Shown here: one piece after another, positions 21,001-33,000 of the stretch
Layout of the letters: each line of letters opens with the position of its first letter
Position numbering within the stretch: the first letter of the stretch is position 1
NCBI GenBank assembly: GCA_039583875.1
Contig: CM077151.1
Span: 27,147,940-27,211,939 of the forward strand
Direction: 5' to 3'
Length of the DNA stretch: 64,000 nt
From: Platanthera guangdongensis
Taxonomy: Eukaryota > Streptophyta > Magnoliopsida > Asparagales > Orchidaceae
The notes under the pieces: generated by a model
Told to the model about the DNA's origin: nothing
The model's database searches: none
Seen by the model: only the letters and a program-made list of their open reading frames with translations
Made by a program: the position numbers and the translations under genes

Positions 21001-24000
21001 GATCCGGTACTGATTTTCACAGAGACTTGTAGTACGATGCTTCCAAATGTTCATTCAGAGCCTTCTCCGGGTTTCAAGTAGATAAAGAATGTAGTTCTTG
21101 AGGATGATACTTCAAAGCTTTTGTTGGGTCTCAAGAAGATCCAAAACATAGAGGGCGCTTCTGCTCACCATACTCAAGTTGGTCAGCCCCATGTTGACAC
21201 GTGTTTCCACAACCATGTATCAACTTGGACAATTCATGTCTTCGATCCAGGAGGATGTACTGTTTCAATACATTCTGCACAAGTGGAGCCGCCAGTAAAC
21301 AAATTTCATGACGCAAACTTTGTTCTCATACGCATTTCGCGCGTCATTTGGGTCTTTGATTTTGGTGGAATCAAACAACGAGGTTGTCAGTTAGACAAGA
21401 AGGGCAGGAATGTAACGACTGTATAGCCACCACGTGGCAAGCTTATAACGACATTTGCTATTGTAACCGGGCTCCATAAATAGACATCCACTGCAATACT
21501 TTAGGCAGAAATGAATAAAGAATGTTTTGTTTCTCTTTCTTGCTTGGAATATGAGTAGTTAGAGCTTATTAGATCCACGAAGGCCCAACCTTCTCCCCTT
21601 CCGACGCCGGCGATCTTGTAACAACTCAGACCGTTGTAGTATGCCTTGGACTAGGGTTTCAAATTTCAATACTATTCTTATTGTGTTAAATTGTACTTTT
21701 CCAGTCTTTTCATTTGATATCTAAATGAATCTAAAATTCACAAAATTTTTTTGAAGATTCAAATGTGCCAAAGGATTAATGGAACAGCCTCAAAGTACAA
21801 ATGATGTACAGATATGTTTTTTTAAGTTTTCTACTTCTATCACTCCCCTCCCCCTTGCTTAATTTCCTCTCTCTCCCTGTCAATTTTTTTCCACTGAAAT
21901 TTCCTCTCTCCGTTGTATGGTATGGGAGAAGTACTAATTCATGTGGTATACAAGCTTTGAATATTATCAATTCTTACATATTACAACGATGACCATTTCT
22001 ACTTAAATATCAAAATTCTTGAGAGTGGTGTAATTTGCGTTGTGAACAACAAAAAAATGGCAGCCCGGTGCACAAAGCATCCCGCGCAATGAGGGTCTGG
22101 AGAATGGTCCCACCACAAAGGTGAAATGTGTGTTGTGAATAACATACATGAGAAAATACAGGCAACTCCCAAAATTAGTAATTTTGTAAATCCGACACAA
22201 AATCACCAATGCAAAACTTTTGTGATACTAAATGAAATAAGAATATGAGCTGATCTCCAATATTTGAGATAAGACTAATTATGTTGATGATTATTGGAAT
22301 AAGATAAATCATTCTCATTTTGATGATATAATTTATTTTTGTTGGTTGTACAATAATCGCAGAAGTTTGTTCGCTTGTGAAACTCCCTGGCTAAATATTG
22401 GATCATAAGGATTTATTTGGTGTGCCAGCAGAGCTTCGGTACTGCACGCGATGGTGGTGGGAAGGAGGCATGACCAAAGTGCATCGTTGGTTGTTGATCC
22501 ACGTTGAAAATCCAATGATGCGTTGGAGCCTTCTGACTAGAGCATGTGGGAGCAACAATCACTATTTTTCTTTCTGCCCTTGGTGGCTTCCGGGTAACCA
22601 AATAGGTTCTAAGCCATAATAAAAATAGGATTTGATGCACGATGTTTTCTTGTTAGTTGCTCTAAGTATTATAGTTTATCTTGACATACTTTTCTAACAC
22701 ACACCACTTGAATAATTTACTAATTTGTTTGAGCCTATCCAAAAGAAATAGACTCATCCATGCATTTATGACTTTTAGACCTTGCTTGGAGCGATGAAGG
22801 CTAACGCGCTATATTCACGAACGACAAACCATTGTTGTGCTTGAAATCCAAGGTTATTCCAAAGATTCCCATGCGTGCGGTTGGTGGAACATTCGAAAGC
22901 GACCATCTATCGGATTCGTGCCTAGAATATTCGTGGCCCCAATCGGGGCATTAGTCCAGATCAGGTAAGTAGTTTGTAGAGGGCACCAACTGCTAAAGCT
23001 AATAAATGTATTTCTACCCTAACCGCTTGAACATAATGTAGATCTTATGATGGAGATCGTTCGCGCCTCATGTGAGAAGTTATCGAGTCAACACAATTTG
23101 AATACTAGATGGACCATCGGAGCCCGTGATCTCGACCAACTCGAATTTTCCTTTTTGTATGTATTTTATTTATCAGGCAATTGTGGTCCTCGGATAATTT
23201 TAACCTAATCCCCCTTTATATCATATTAGCAGCCAGTTGTCGGGGGGGGGGGAGGCGGTATCAAGAGTCATGATTTTTCTAGAGGAACCGCTTAGTCGTG
23301 AGTGGTATGACGCCTCTCTCCCGCTTGGTGTTATAGCGAGCGTATCCGCCGTGTTCACTGCCGCTTCTCCTTGCCACCGCCAGCCACTGCCATCCCCATC
23401 TTCCGCAAGCAGCCGCTGTTTTTCCCATTGTGAACACACCTTTCTGTCTTTTTTCCCACTGAACTATTTTCCCAAAGACTTCGCAAGTCTGCTTATTTCC
23501 ACAGCCCGATTTTAATCCCCGCAACCTAGATCCACCTGCACCCTCGTATTCAACTTCCAGAAACCCTCTCACCTCCATCCGAAGCCACACAATCCTCCCT
23601 TATTCCAGCACCATGCAGCCCTCCCTGGCTGTTTCAGGCTCGGGAGAAGCCAAAAATCAACTTTTGGATCTTGGAGCTTCATGCCAAAACCCAGAGTCCA
23701 ACAATTCATCAGCCCGTCTTCCTATTTCACGCGCAAAAAATCTGTCCAGCATGCAAACATTGCTTCCAGCAGCCCTCGGCGGCTTCCAACAGCCTTATCC
23801 CGCCCCAAAAACCACCATCCTTCTCCTACAGCACTTACACAACAACATCTTCACCCCCGGTAGCCATCAACACCATCAGATCTCCCCCCACCTTCGACAT
23901 TGTGTACTTGGTGAATTTTTAAATCATGATTTCATTTTCTCTACATTATACGAGAATTACTTGCATTCCTTGAAGTTATTGTTCTTGTATTTACTTGACT

Positions 24001-27000
24001 TGTTACTTCCTTAATTATGCGTCGTATATTCACCTGCATTTACTTTCAACTCACTCTCAATTAATTTGTAATTATTGTTTGCTTACTTCCATTATAATAT
24101 TTGTAATCAATTGCGACATCTGCACTTGATATTTAAAATTAAATTGTTTAATTAATTATGCTTTGAAAAATACTTGTATGATTGAATCGTCACATGTGTA
24201 TCACATTAGGGTTATCCTTCGGTTGATCAATGGATTGCATGAAGGCTTGCATGTCACTATAAGGTTATTCACAACTTCATTTGCGTCTGTCGTGCGTTCA
24301 CTCGTACTTCATTTAGGGTTAGGGTATTCACTCTCAGGCACCTATAGATTTGCCCTGTGTCAAATTGGTATCAAAGCGAGTTTTAGACTTTATTTTGATA
24401 TGCAACGGTAGAGTCCATATGTTCCTTTATGGCTAGTTATTGCCGTTATCACTCTCCTCTATTTGAGGATCATGAGTCTATCTACACCCAATTCCACAGA
24501 GCCCCTTTAGAAAGCTCATCGTGTTACTACGATGATTATTTCTTTTCATTGCAATATACTTCCAGAGATTATGTCGATCCTTTGACGTTATCCTTTGATG
24601 TTAAATACGATCCCTATGATGATTATCATCCCTATCCCTGCGCACAAGCAAATTGTGTTGGTCCTTCGACACAACTCGATTATCTAAGACATGATTATTA
24701 CAAGGATCATCATTTTGAGAGAGATCTCGAGCGTAGGTTTCATGCTGTTGCTTGATATTTTGACAGTTCATCGAGTCCTGAATCTTTCGGTATTGGCTCG
24801 TGGATATGGAATATTACCTCAATTATTTTGAGTTATTCGGTGAGCGATACATTAAATTTGCGAAACATAAACTTATAGATCTAGTGAAAGCATATTGGTC
24901 TAGCATTGAGAGGACCTGTAATCGAAATCTTTTTCACCGCATCATTAGTTGGGTGAAGATGAATTGTAGGTTGTGTCAGAGGTATTTTCCCGCGTCATAT
25001 CGGAGTTGCTTGCTCGATCAATTATTTACTTTTTGGCAAAGATCTCTATCAGTTGCTGAGTATAAGGATTATTTCGATGAGCTAGTAGTGAGGAGCGATA
25101 TCCAAGAGGAGTCAGCTATGACCACTTCTCAATTTCGATCTTAACTTCGATCTGAGATGCGTACTGAATTGACCTATCACCATAGTTGTCAAGGCGCGCG
25201 CCTAGGCGCGCCTGAGGCGCCGGGCGCACCAGGCGCAGCCCGCCGCGCCTCAGCACAGCTGAGGCGGGCGATGTGCCCCAGGCGTGCCTCAGGCGCTCCT
25301 AGGCGCGCGCCTTACAGGCTCCCAGGCGCACCAAAGGCGCGCCCGGGCCTTTCAAGGTATTTTTTTTAAAAAAGTTTTTTTGATATGAGGAAAAACATGA
25401 TCTTAGACGCACCCGAGGCTCCCTCTAGGCGCACTTGGGCGCCCAATTCGCTGAAATTGAGCGAATTGGGCGTCCAATTCGCTGAAATTGCCCGAATTTG
25501 CTCAATTTCAGTGAATTGGGTGCCCAATTCGCTCAATTTCAGCGAATTGGGCGCCCAATCCGCACAATTTCAGCGAATTGGGCGCCCAATCCGCTCAATT
25601 TCAGCGAATTGGGCGCCCAATCCGCTCAATTTCAGCGAATTGAGCGCCCAATCCGCTCAATTTTCTTTTTCCCTCATTTTTGCGCCTCACGTGCCTCAGG
25701 TGCGCGCCTGCGCCTAGGCTCTAGAGGCCCTTTGCGCCTCGGTGCGCCTTGCGCCTTTGATAACTTAGCCTATCACTGTTCAACGTCCCTTGAATAGACA
25801 TACCCGCTCGCCCTTCATTATGATCAGTCCTCGAGATCCCTTAGAGTTAACCGAGCGGGTTCGTACCTTGACCTCCCCATTACGTGCCCCTTCCATTATG
25901 AGGCCACCATTTTCCTACTCATGTCCCATCAGACACGATAGAAGTGATACATGATACTTGTTTCTCTCACCCCAGTGAGATATTTAGTCTGATGAGTGGT
26001 CCATCATTTGATCCTGATTTAGACCCTAAAACCTCAAAAGAGAATGAGTACCCGGTGATCCTATAATGATGTGCCCTTCACCTACCTCCAACGTTGACTT
26101 TATTCTCCGGTCATAGACCCGCCTTTGTGTTCATGTTCATCTGAGTTTTCCCATATTGTCATGGCGATTCATACCACGAGTGAGGGTCGAGAGCATGACA
26201 ATGACTTTGTAGTGGTTGTCTCTCCTTTTCATGAGGTTACTACTCTTATCGATGTTACTCATCTGAACGATCATTGAACGATCATCCTCTTACGATGGAG
26301 TTCTTTGATGAGCCCCCCCGGTAAACCTCCTAGAGAACCACTTGACGAGTTTTTTCATTTTAGGAGACATTCTTCCCACCCCCACGTTGCATCCTTGTGT
26401 CCATATCTCACATGTCTCTTTAGATGATCGTTGTATCCACGTTGCATTTACTTACTTTTCGTCATGTGAACCTCTCGAGTCACATTCTCATGTCACTATC
26501 TTCAACATTCCTTCAAGAGATTGCCTATATGATGAATTTTTCTATCGACCATCTGGTGAGCCTCCCAATGATTCACATCCCTTAGGAGATATTTGGTATG
26601 CCATGATATTACAATCCAGAACCAATGTCCTGGGTAGTCATATGGGTGCACATGCACTTGATGAGTATTTCTACACTCTGCCCGGGACTTCCACCGCTAC
26701 GCAGAATCTGCATTTAGTGATATGTTGGGTTTGTCATTCATCATTTTCATTTGTTTCATGGTTTGTATGTTCATATTCCGAAGTAAAGTTATATTAAATA
26801 GGAAACATTTTGAACTTGCGCGGGTCATCACATGAGAGATCAAATGTACAATGAAGGTGATTTGGATGATTTGCACAATAATTGAGTGATTTCCATTGTG
26901 GGTAGCTATGAATCTAAGTTCTAGAAGAATATGACCATACACTTTCATGAGAGAGGTAGAGTCAAATTTCTTGGAACTTTTGATATTACTAGGAGTGCTG

Positions 27001-30000
27001 ATATTCATCTTGCATTCAATGTTAAGCACTTGACCCTAGATATGGAGTCACCTAATTTTGAACCTTCAGTCTTCCCTTTAGCTTCAATTTCCCCCACCAT
27101 TACCACATCTCTTGTTCCTCCAGAATCCAGTACAGTCTTACCCATCACCCTTGTGTTTCTACCCTTTACCGTTATGACCTCATGTTTGGCGTGTTGGACT
27201 CTCAGGGACTTCACCAGGACGATGACCTTTTGCAGAGAGGAGATCTCTACCGGGAGCGACAAAGTCTTACCCGACTTTCGTTGAGAGCATGTAGTCTCCA
27301 TTCACCAGAGATCAATGTTTTTGAACCGGGGAGATTGATGGAGATTGTTCACGCCTCTTGTGGAAAATATTGAGTCAACACATTTTGGATCTTCAGATGA
27401 GCGATTGGAGTTTGTGATCTCTTGTGGAAAATATTGAGTCAACACATTTTGGATCTTCAGATGAACGATTGGAGTTTGTGATCTCTAACGGTTCGAATTT
27501 TCCTATTTTATGTTTTTTTTTTTAATTTTTTTGGAGTTTTATTTTGAGTGTTAGGATAAATTATTCGTCGGGCAATCTTGATCGTCTGATAATTTTAACC
27601 TAGCTCCCCCTTTATATCACATTAGTAGCCGGTTGAAGGGGGGTATTGAGAGTCATGGTTTTTCCAGAGGAACCTCTCGGTCATGAGAGGTGCAACGTGT
27701 CTTTCCCCCTCTGTGTGACGCCTCTCTCCCGCTGAGTGCGACGCTGAACGGCTTCGCCACTCTCACCCCCGCTTCTCTTTGCCTCTGTCATCCTCATCTC
27801 CTGCAAGCAGCCACTGTCTTCCTCATCGTGAGTCCAACTTTCCTTCATTTTCCCGCTGGATTGTTTTCCCAAAGACTTCTCAAGTCTGCTTATTTCCGCT
27901 ACCCAGTTTTCATCTTTGCCGCCCAGATCAACTCGCACAGCCTCATATTCAATTTCCAACAATCCTCTCACCTCCATCCGATCCTCACAGTCTGCCCCCT
28001 TCTTATTCCAGCACCGTGCAGTCCCCTCCCCCCTGCATGCCCGCTATTCCAGGCTCGGGAGAAACCAAAAATAAAATCAGCTTATGGGTCTTGGAGCTTC
28101 ATTCCAGAATCCAGTAATTCAGCAGCTCGTCTACCTATTCCAGGGGCAGGAAATCTGTCCAGCATGCAAGGTTTCTTCCAGCAGCCCCCGTCGACTTCCA
28201 GTAGCCGTTTCCCGCTCCAAACAGCCACCATACCTCTCCGACAGCCCCTAGGCAGCAGCATATCCAAACGGTCACTTGGTGAATTTTACATTATGGTTTC
28301 ATTTTCTCTGCATTTTATGGGGATTACTTATGTTCCTTGAAATTATTGGGCTTGTATTTACTTGACTTATTGCTCTCCTAATTGTGCGTCGTATATTCAC
28401 CTGCATTTACTTTCAATGTACTCTCAATTAACTTGTGATTGTTTCTTGCATACTTCCATTGCACTATTTGTTGCGACATTTGCATAAGATTTTTAAAATT
28501 AATTTGTTTAATTAATTGTGCGTCGGAAAGTTCTTGTGTGGTTGAATTGTCGCATGTGCATCACATTAGAGTTATCCTTCGATAGATCATTGAATTGCAT
28601 GTATGCTTGCTTGTCATTATATGGTTATTCGCAGCTTCATTTGCGTCCGTCATGTGTTTGCTCATATTGCATTTAGCATTAGGATATTTGCCCTCATCCG
28701 CCTTTAGATTTGTCAATATCATCTTATATGAAATAGGATTTTCATACCTATTAATTTTAGAAGGGAAAGTTGTAGCATGCAATGTTTTATGTCATAACCA
28801 AATGTCCAGGACATTTGGTACGTCTATGCACAATGGTCAACCTTGTTTGACATTGCGTCTGATGTATTTTCCCCTCTCGAGGGGAATTTTGGTAAAAGTC
28901 TCTTGCGAGCCCTCCCTTATATAAGGGATTGTAGTGAGTTTTAGATGTGTGTTTAGTAAATTTTGTAACTCTCTTTGGAGAGAAATCCCTATAAGGAATT
29001 ACCCCCAAGTGATAAGGAATTACCCCCAAGTGATTGACGAGAGCATACCTTGCAATGGCGTATCACTAATTTCTATTAACGTGCTATCTTTAATTTTTGA
29101 TCTCCTATCAACGGGTCCGATCTACATTGTTGTCCACCGGCTGGCACCATACGAACTCACATGGACTACAACTTCAATCCTTTGACAAAATCCTGTTTCC
29201 GCTCGTCAACCTCATCTTCATGATTAGAACACCACGATCCTATGAACGACAACCCCAACCTCGTTGATCCCACATAAGACAATCCCAACCTCATTTACTT
29301 AAATTACTTCAACATCGACTACGTCTTCATGCTCAAGCAGACGCCAATCCCAACGTCATTGATCCCACGACACCGCTATCCCGCTCTCAATGACCCGCAT
29401 CGCCCGATCGTAGTGTTTCGCCGCTCGGCTCTGCGCAATGTTGTAGATGCTTCCTCGTCGGTCCATTGTGTCCTCGGCCAAAATCGTTGGCGCTGACAAG
29501 CCTCCTTCCGATCCAACAACCAACCACCTCCTACCACTTCCCCGACTCAGTTTTGGAAAGCCCTCAGCGGGGCCATCCATGGTAGGACTTTTGGTTATAC
29601 TTCCGTGCGATAGTCCTCTTTCCACCTATTCGGACCCCCAAAAATCTGTTTCCATGCTTCACCTATCACATGCCCTCATGAGCTTCTTTACCCTCACGAC
29701 TGCAACCTTCCTGTTCATACCTGTCACCTTCCATGGTTAATTTCAAGGCAGTAGAGCTCCAGTATAGCCCCGTTAGAACCTGCTCTTATGGACATAGTCA
29801 AATTTAAGGAGCCGAGTATTGATATGACTTTGCACAACGACCAACCTTGTTTGATTTGTGTTTGATGTATTTTTCCCTCTTGAGTGGTATCTTGGTAATT
29901 TGATCTCTAGGGATTCATTCCCTATATGACGGAGAGAAGTGACTCTTAGGCGGGTGTCTAGTGAGTCTTATAATTCTTTCTGGAGAGGGATTCTTTGGGT

Positions 30001-33000
30001 GTATTGACTCCCAAGTGATTGGCGCGAGGATACCCGGCGAGGGTGTATCTCTAATTTTACTAATGTGCAATCTTTTATTTTCTGTTCTCCTAACAACTTC
30101 TTTGGACCTCACAAAATGGGAATGGTTTCAAGTGTCTCGGTCATTGTATGATTATTCTTAGAGAAATCATTGGATCTGTCATTTTCTTATTTACATCATG
30201 TGAGGATGTATTAAACTTTATTTATTTGCTGTATTTTGTGAATGTGCAGAGCAAAATTTGGTAATCAAGTGTCTGCACAAGCATTTGATTCTACAGGGAT
30301 GGCTGCTTCTACAATTGTGCCTTCTATTGTTGTCTATGTTACTGTTCCAAATAGAGAAGCAGGTTTGACTCTGCAGTATCAATTTTCAAAAATCAAATTT
30401 GTTGCTGGCTGCGTATAGGATGGTATTATTATCATTCAAACAAAATAAGTTAACCGGAAAATGAATTCATTCAAGTCCAATACAAGACCTTACTCATACA
30501 TATACAAGACCAAGAAATACCAAAGGACAAACTACCTCCAAACTGGAATAACACAAAAATGACGACGTGTAAAATAATAAATCGAATCACAACTCTCCCT
30601 CTCAAGTCGGACGAAAGATTTTGGTCATCCCAAGTTTCCGAATATTGTCGGTAAACACATTACTTTCCAAGCTTTTGGTGAAGATATCAACCAATTGATC
30701 TTTAGAATGGACAAAAGGTGTAACCGGTCTTTTTATCCAGGTGATTTTTGATAAAATGTCGATCAACCTCAACGTGTTTTGTCCTGTCATGCTGGTCAGT
30801 GTTATGAGCTATACTAATAACAACTTTGTTGTCACAGAACAAGTAAAAGGGGTCGGTCTCAAAAAAACCCAGATCTTGTAACACAATATGCAACCATAGA
30901 CCATCACACAGGTCTTGTGACATTGCACAATATTCTGCCTCAATACTAGATCTGACCACCATATTTTGCTTCTTAATACGCCAAGTCACCAAGTTTCCAC
31001 CAACAAAGGAACAATATCCTATTGTAGATTTTCAGTCATCACGACATTCAGCCCAATCAGCATCAGTAAAAACTTCGATCTTCAAGTGGTTGTTTTTGGA
31101 GAACAAGAAGCCACAACCATGGGTTTTCTTCAAATACTGTAACACACGATATGTCGTCTTTTGATGTCTGATTTTGGCTGCATGCATATATATGCTCAGA
31201 ATTACAACCGCATATACATTATCATGACATATGTGAGATAGATATATGAGTTTCTCAATCAATCTCTGATAGCATGATACATCACAAGATCACCATCACA
31301 ATCTTCCCCAATCCCATGAATTTCGTCCATAGGAGTGCTCGCCAGAACACAGCCAAACATCCCAATATCCTTTAGGAGATCTAATATGTACTTATGTTGG
31401 GATATGAAGATTCACTAAGTGGATCTAGGCACCTCGATACCCAGGAAGTATCTTAATCTTCCCAAGTCTTTCATCTCAAATTCCGCAGATAAGAGGGACT
31501 TGAGATTAACAATCCCGTCTGTGTCGTTTCCGGTGATCACAATGTCATCCACGTAGACGATAAGGATCACAACCCTCTGATCACATCTCCGGATAAACAT
31601 AATGTGGTCAGACTGTGCCTGCTTGTACCCGAATTTGAGCATAGCTGTGGGGAATCTGCCAAATCAGACCATATAGGAGTCTCCTTAGGCGGCAGACAAG
31701 ACCTTCAGCTCCTTTCTTCACAAATTCTAGTGGGAATTTCATGTACATCTCCTCATCAATCTCACTGCGAAGAAATGCATTTTTAACATACAGTTGATGA
31801 AGATCCCAGCCCATGCAAGCAACCACGATAACAACACCCGAATGAAAATGTCTCCTGATAGTCTACTGTCTACTCCCTGAGTTTGAGTGTATCCTTGGGC
31901 AACCAAGCGTGCTTTGTATCATTCCACCTTACCATATTGGTTTGCTTATCAGAGAAGACCCACCTTGAACCAATGTCTTTCTTGCTAGGAGGAAGGGAAG
32001 AAACGTCCCATGTGTGATTCTTGTTCAAGTCAGATATTTCATCTTTCATAACATGCGTTCATACTGGTATATCTAAAGCTTCTTGCCACGTCTTAGGAAT
32101 AACTAAGAAGGAGAGTGAAGAAACAAAGGTCTGATGGGCTGGGGGTAAGATGGTGGTAAGGTACATGATTTGAAATAGGGTGTTGTCTCCAATTAGCTTT
32201 ACCTTTCAGCAATGCAAGAGAGACATGCAAATCAACATCATCAGACTCTGAAGCAGAAGGGGGCACTGGTAGAGGTGGAACTCTAGTAACTTGTGTACCT
32301 GAGGGACGACTGTGGCATACTTGAGGAAAATGAGAAATCAGAAGAGAGATCAAAGGACCGGGCAACAATACCGGGTAGGAGCCATGGGGACCGGAGGAGG
32401 TGATTGTTGTGGATCAGAAGGAAGAAGGGGAGGAGGTGATTGTGGTGGATCAAAAGGAAGAAGGGGAATATGTGATTGCGATGGATCAGAAGGAAGAAAG
32501 GGGAAGAGGAACATCAGAGAAATGAGCATCATTATCACCACTACTCTCCCTCTGACGAAAAGGGTGAGTTGAAGGCAAAAAACAGGATTCCCCCTCCCTG
32601 AAGGTAACATCCATAGTACAAAACATATGCTTGGAGGGGTGGTGGTGGTGATAACTCCGATACCCTTTCATGGTGGATGGGTAACCAAGGAAAGCACAAC
32701 ATTGAGCCCGAGGGTCAAGATTGTCTCGGTGAGGTTGATGGACATGCACAAAATAGACACATCCGAAGACACGGGGTGCCAGATGAGAGGTATGAACAAC
32801 ATTCGTAGTGGAGAGATGTGCAAGAGAAGTGGCATAGTCGAGAATATGTGAAGGAAACCGATTATAAGGTGTGCAACAATGAACATAACATCACCCCAAT
32901 GGGACTTAGGAAGGTGCCTAGTGACTAGGAAACAACAAGCAACATCAAGAAAGTGTCGGTTTCTTCGTTTGGCAGCTCCGTTTTGTGTAGAGGTATAAAA

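Larger units (their letters stand above)
18671..21638 (+). mobile_element. coding-poor LTR retroelement (LARD/TRIM-like), 2968 bp
   Basis: LTRs at 18671-18911 and 21411-21638 share tgtaac(a/g)actgtatagcc, a ctataaatag / ccataaatag TATA box, gaatgaataaagaatg and gcgatcttgtaa. A purine-rich tract (agacaagaagggcaggaa) precedes the 3' LTR, setting + orientation. The 2.5-kb interior has no gag or pol domain. It holds a degenerate minisatellite (20220-20560) and Pro/Ser-rich frames. No matching 5-bp TSD was found (tgctg versus gtatg), so one end may have changed. It lies in CutA intron 1. Confidence 0.8.
23048..28721 (+). mobile_element. gag-only Ty3-gypsy element (TR-GAG type), 5674 bp
   Basis: LTRs at 23048-24362 and 27336-28721 begin tgatggagat and end in ca. 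The 5-bp TSD tctta is present on both sides (23043-23047, 28722-28726). The 5' LTR is followed by aattggtatcaaagc, a tRNA-Met primer-binding site, and ggggagat precedes the 3' LTR. Only gag is present; no protease, reverse transcriptase or integrase is seen. This is the plan of terminal-repeat elements carrying GAG alone, which would need enzymes in trans. A hAT-type MITE (25181-25768) interrupts the interior. It lies in CutA intron 1. Confidence 0.9.

Noticed and set aside
23237..24014. several Pro/Ser-rich frames, repeated at 27690-28340
   Set aside because: Both sets lie at the same place in the two LTRs of the gag-only element.
26342..26797. 151-codon frame as a host gene
   Set aside because: It lies inside the gag-only gypsy element between its LTRs and has no recognised domain or intron signals.
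30421..30450. target-site duplication for the intron 2 copia element
   Set aside because: The flanks ataag and actaa do not match; I could not claim a TSD.
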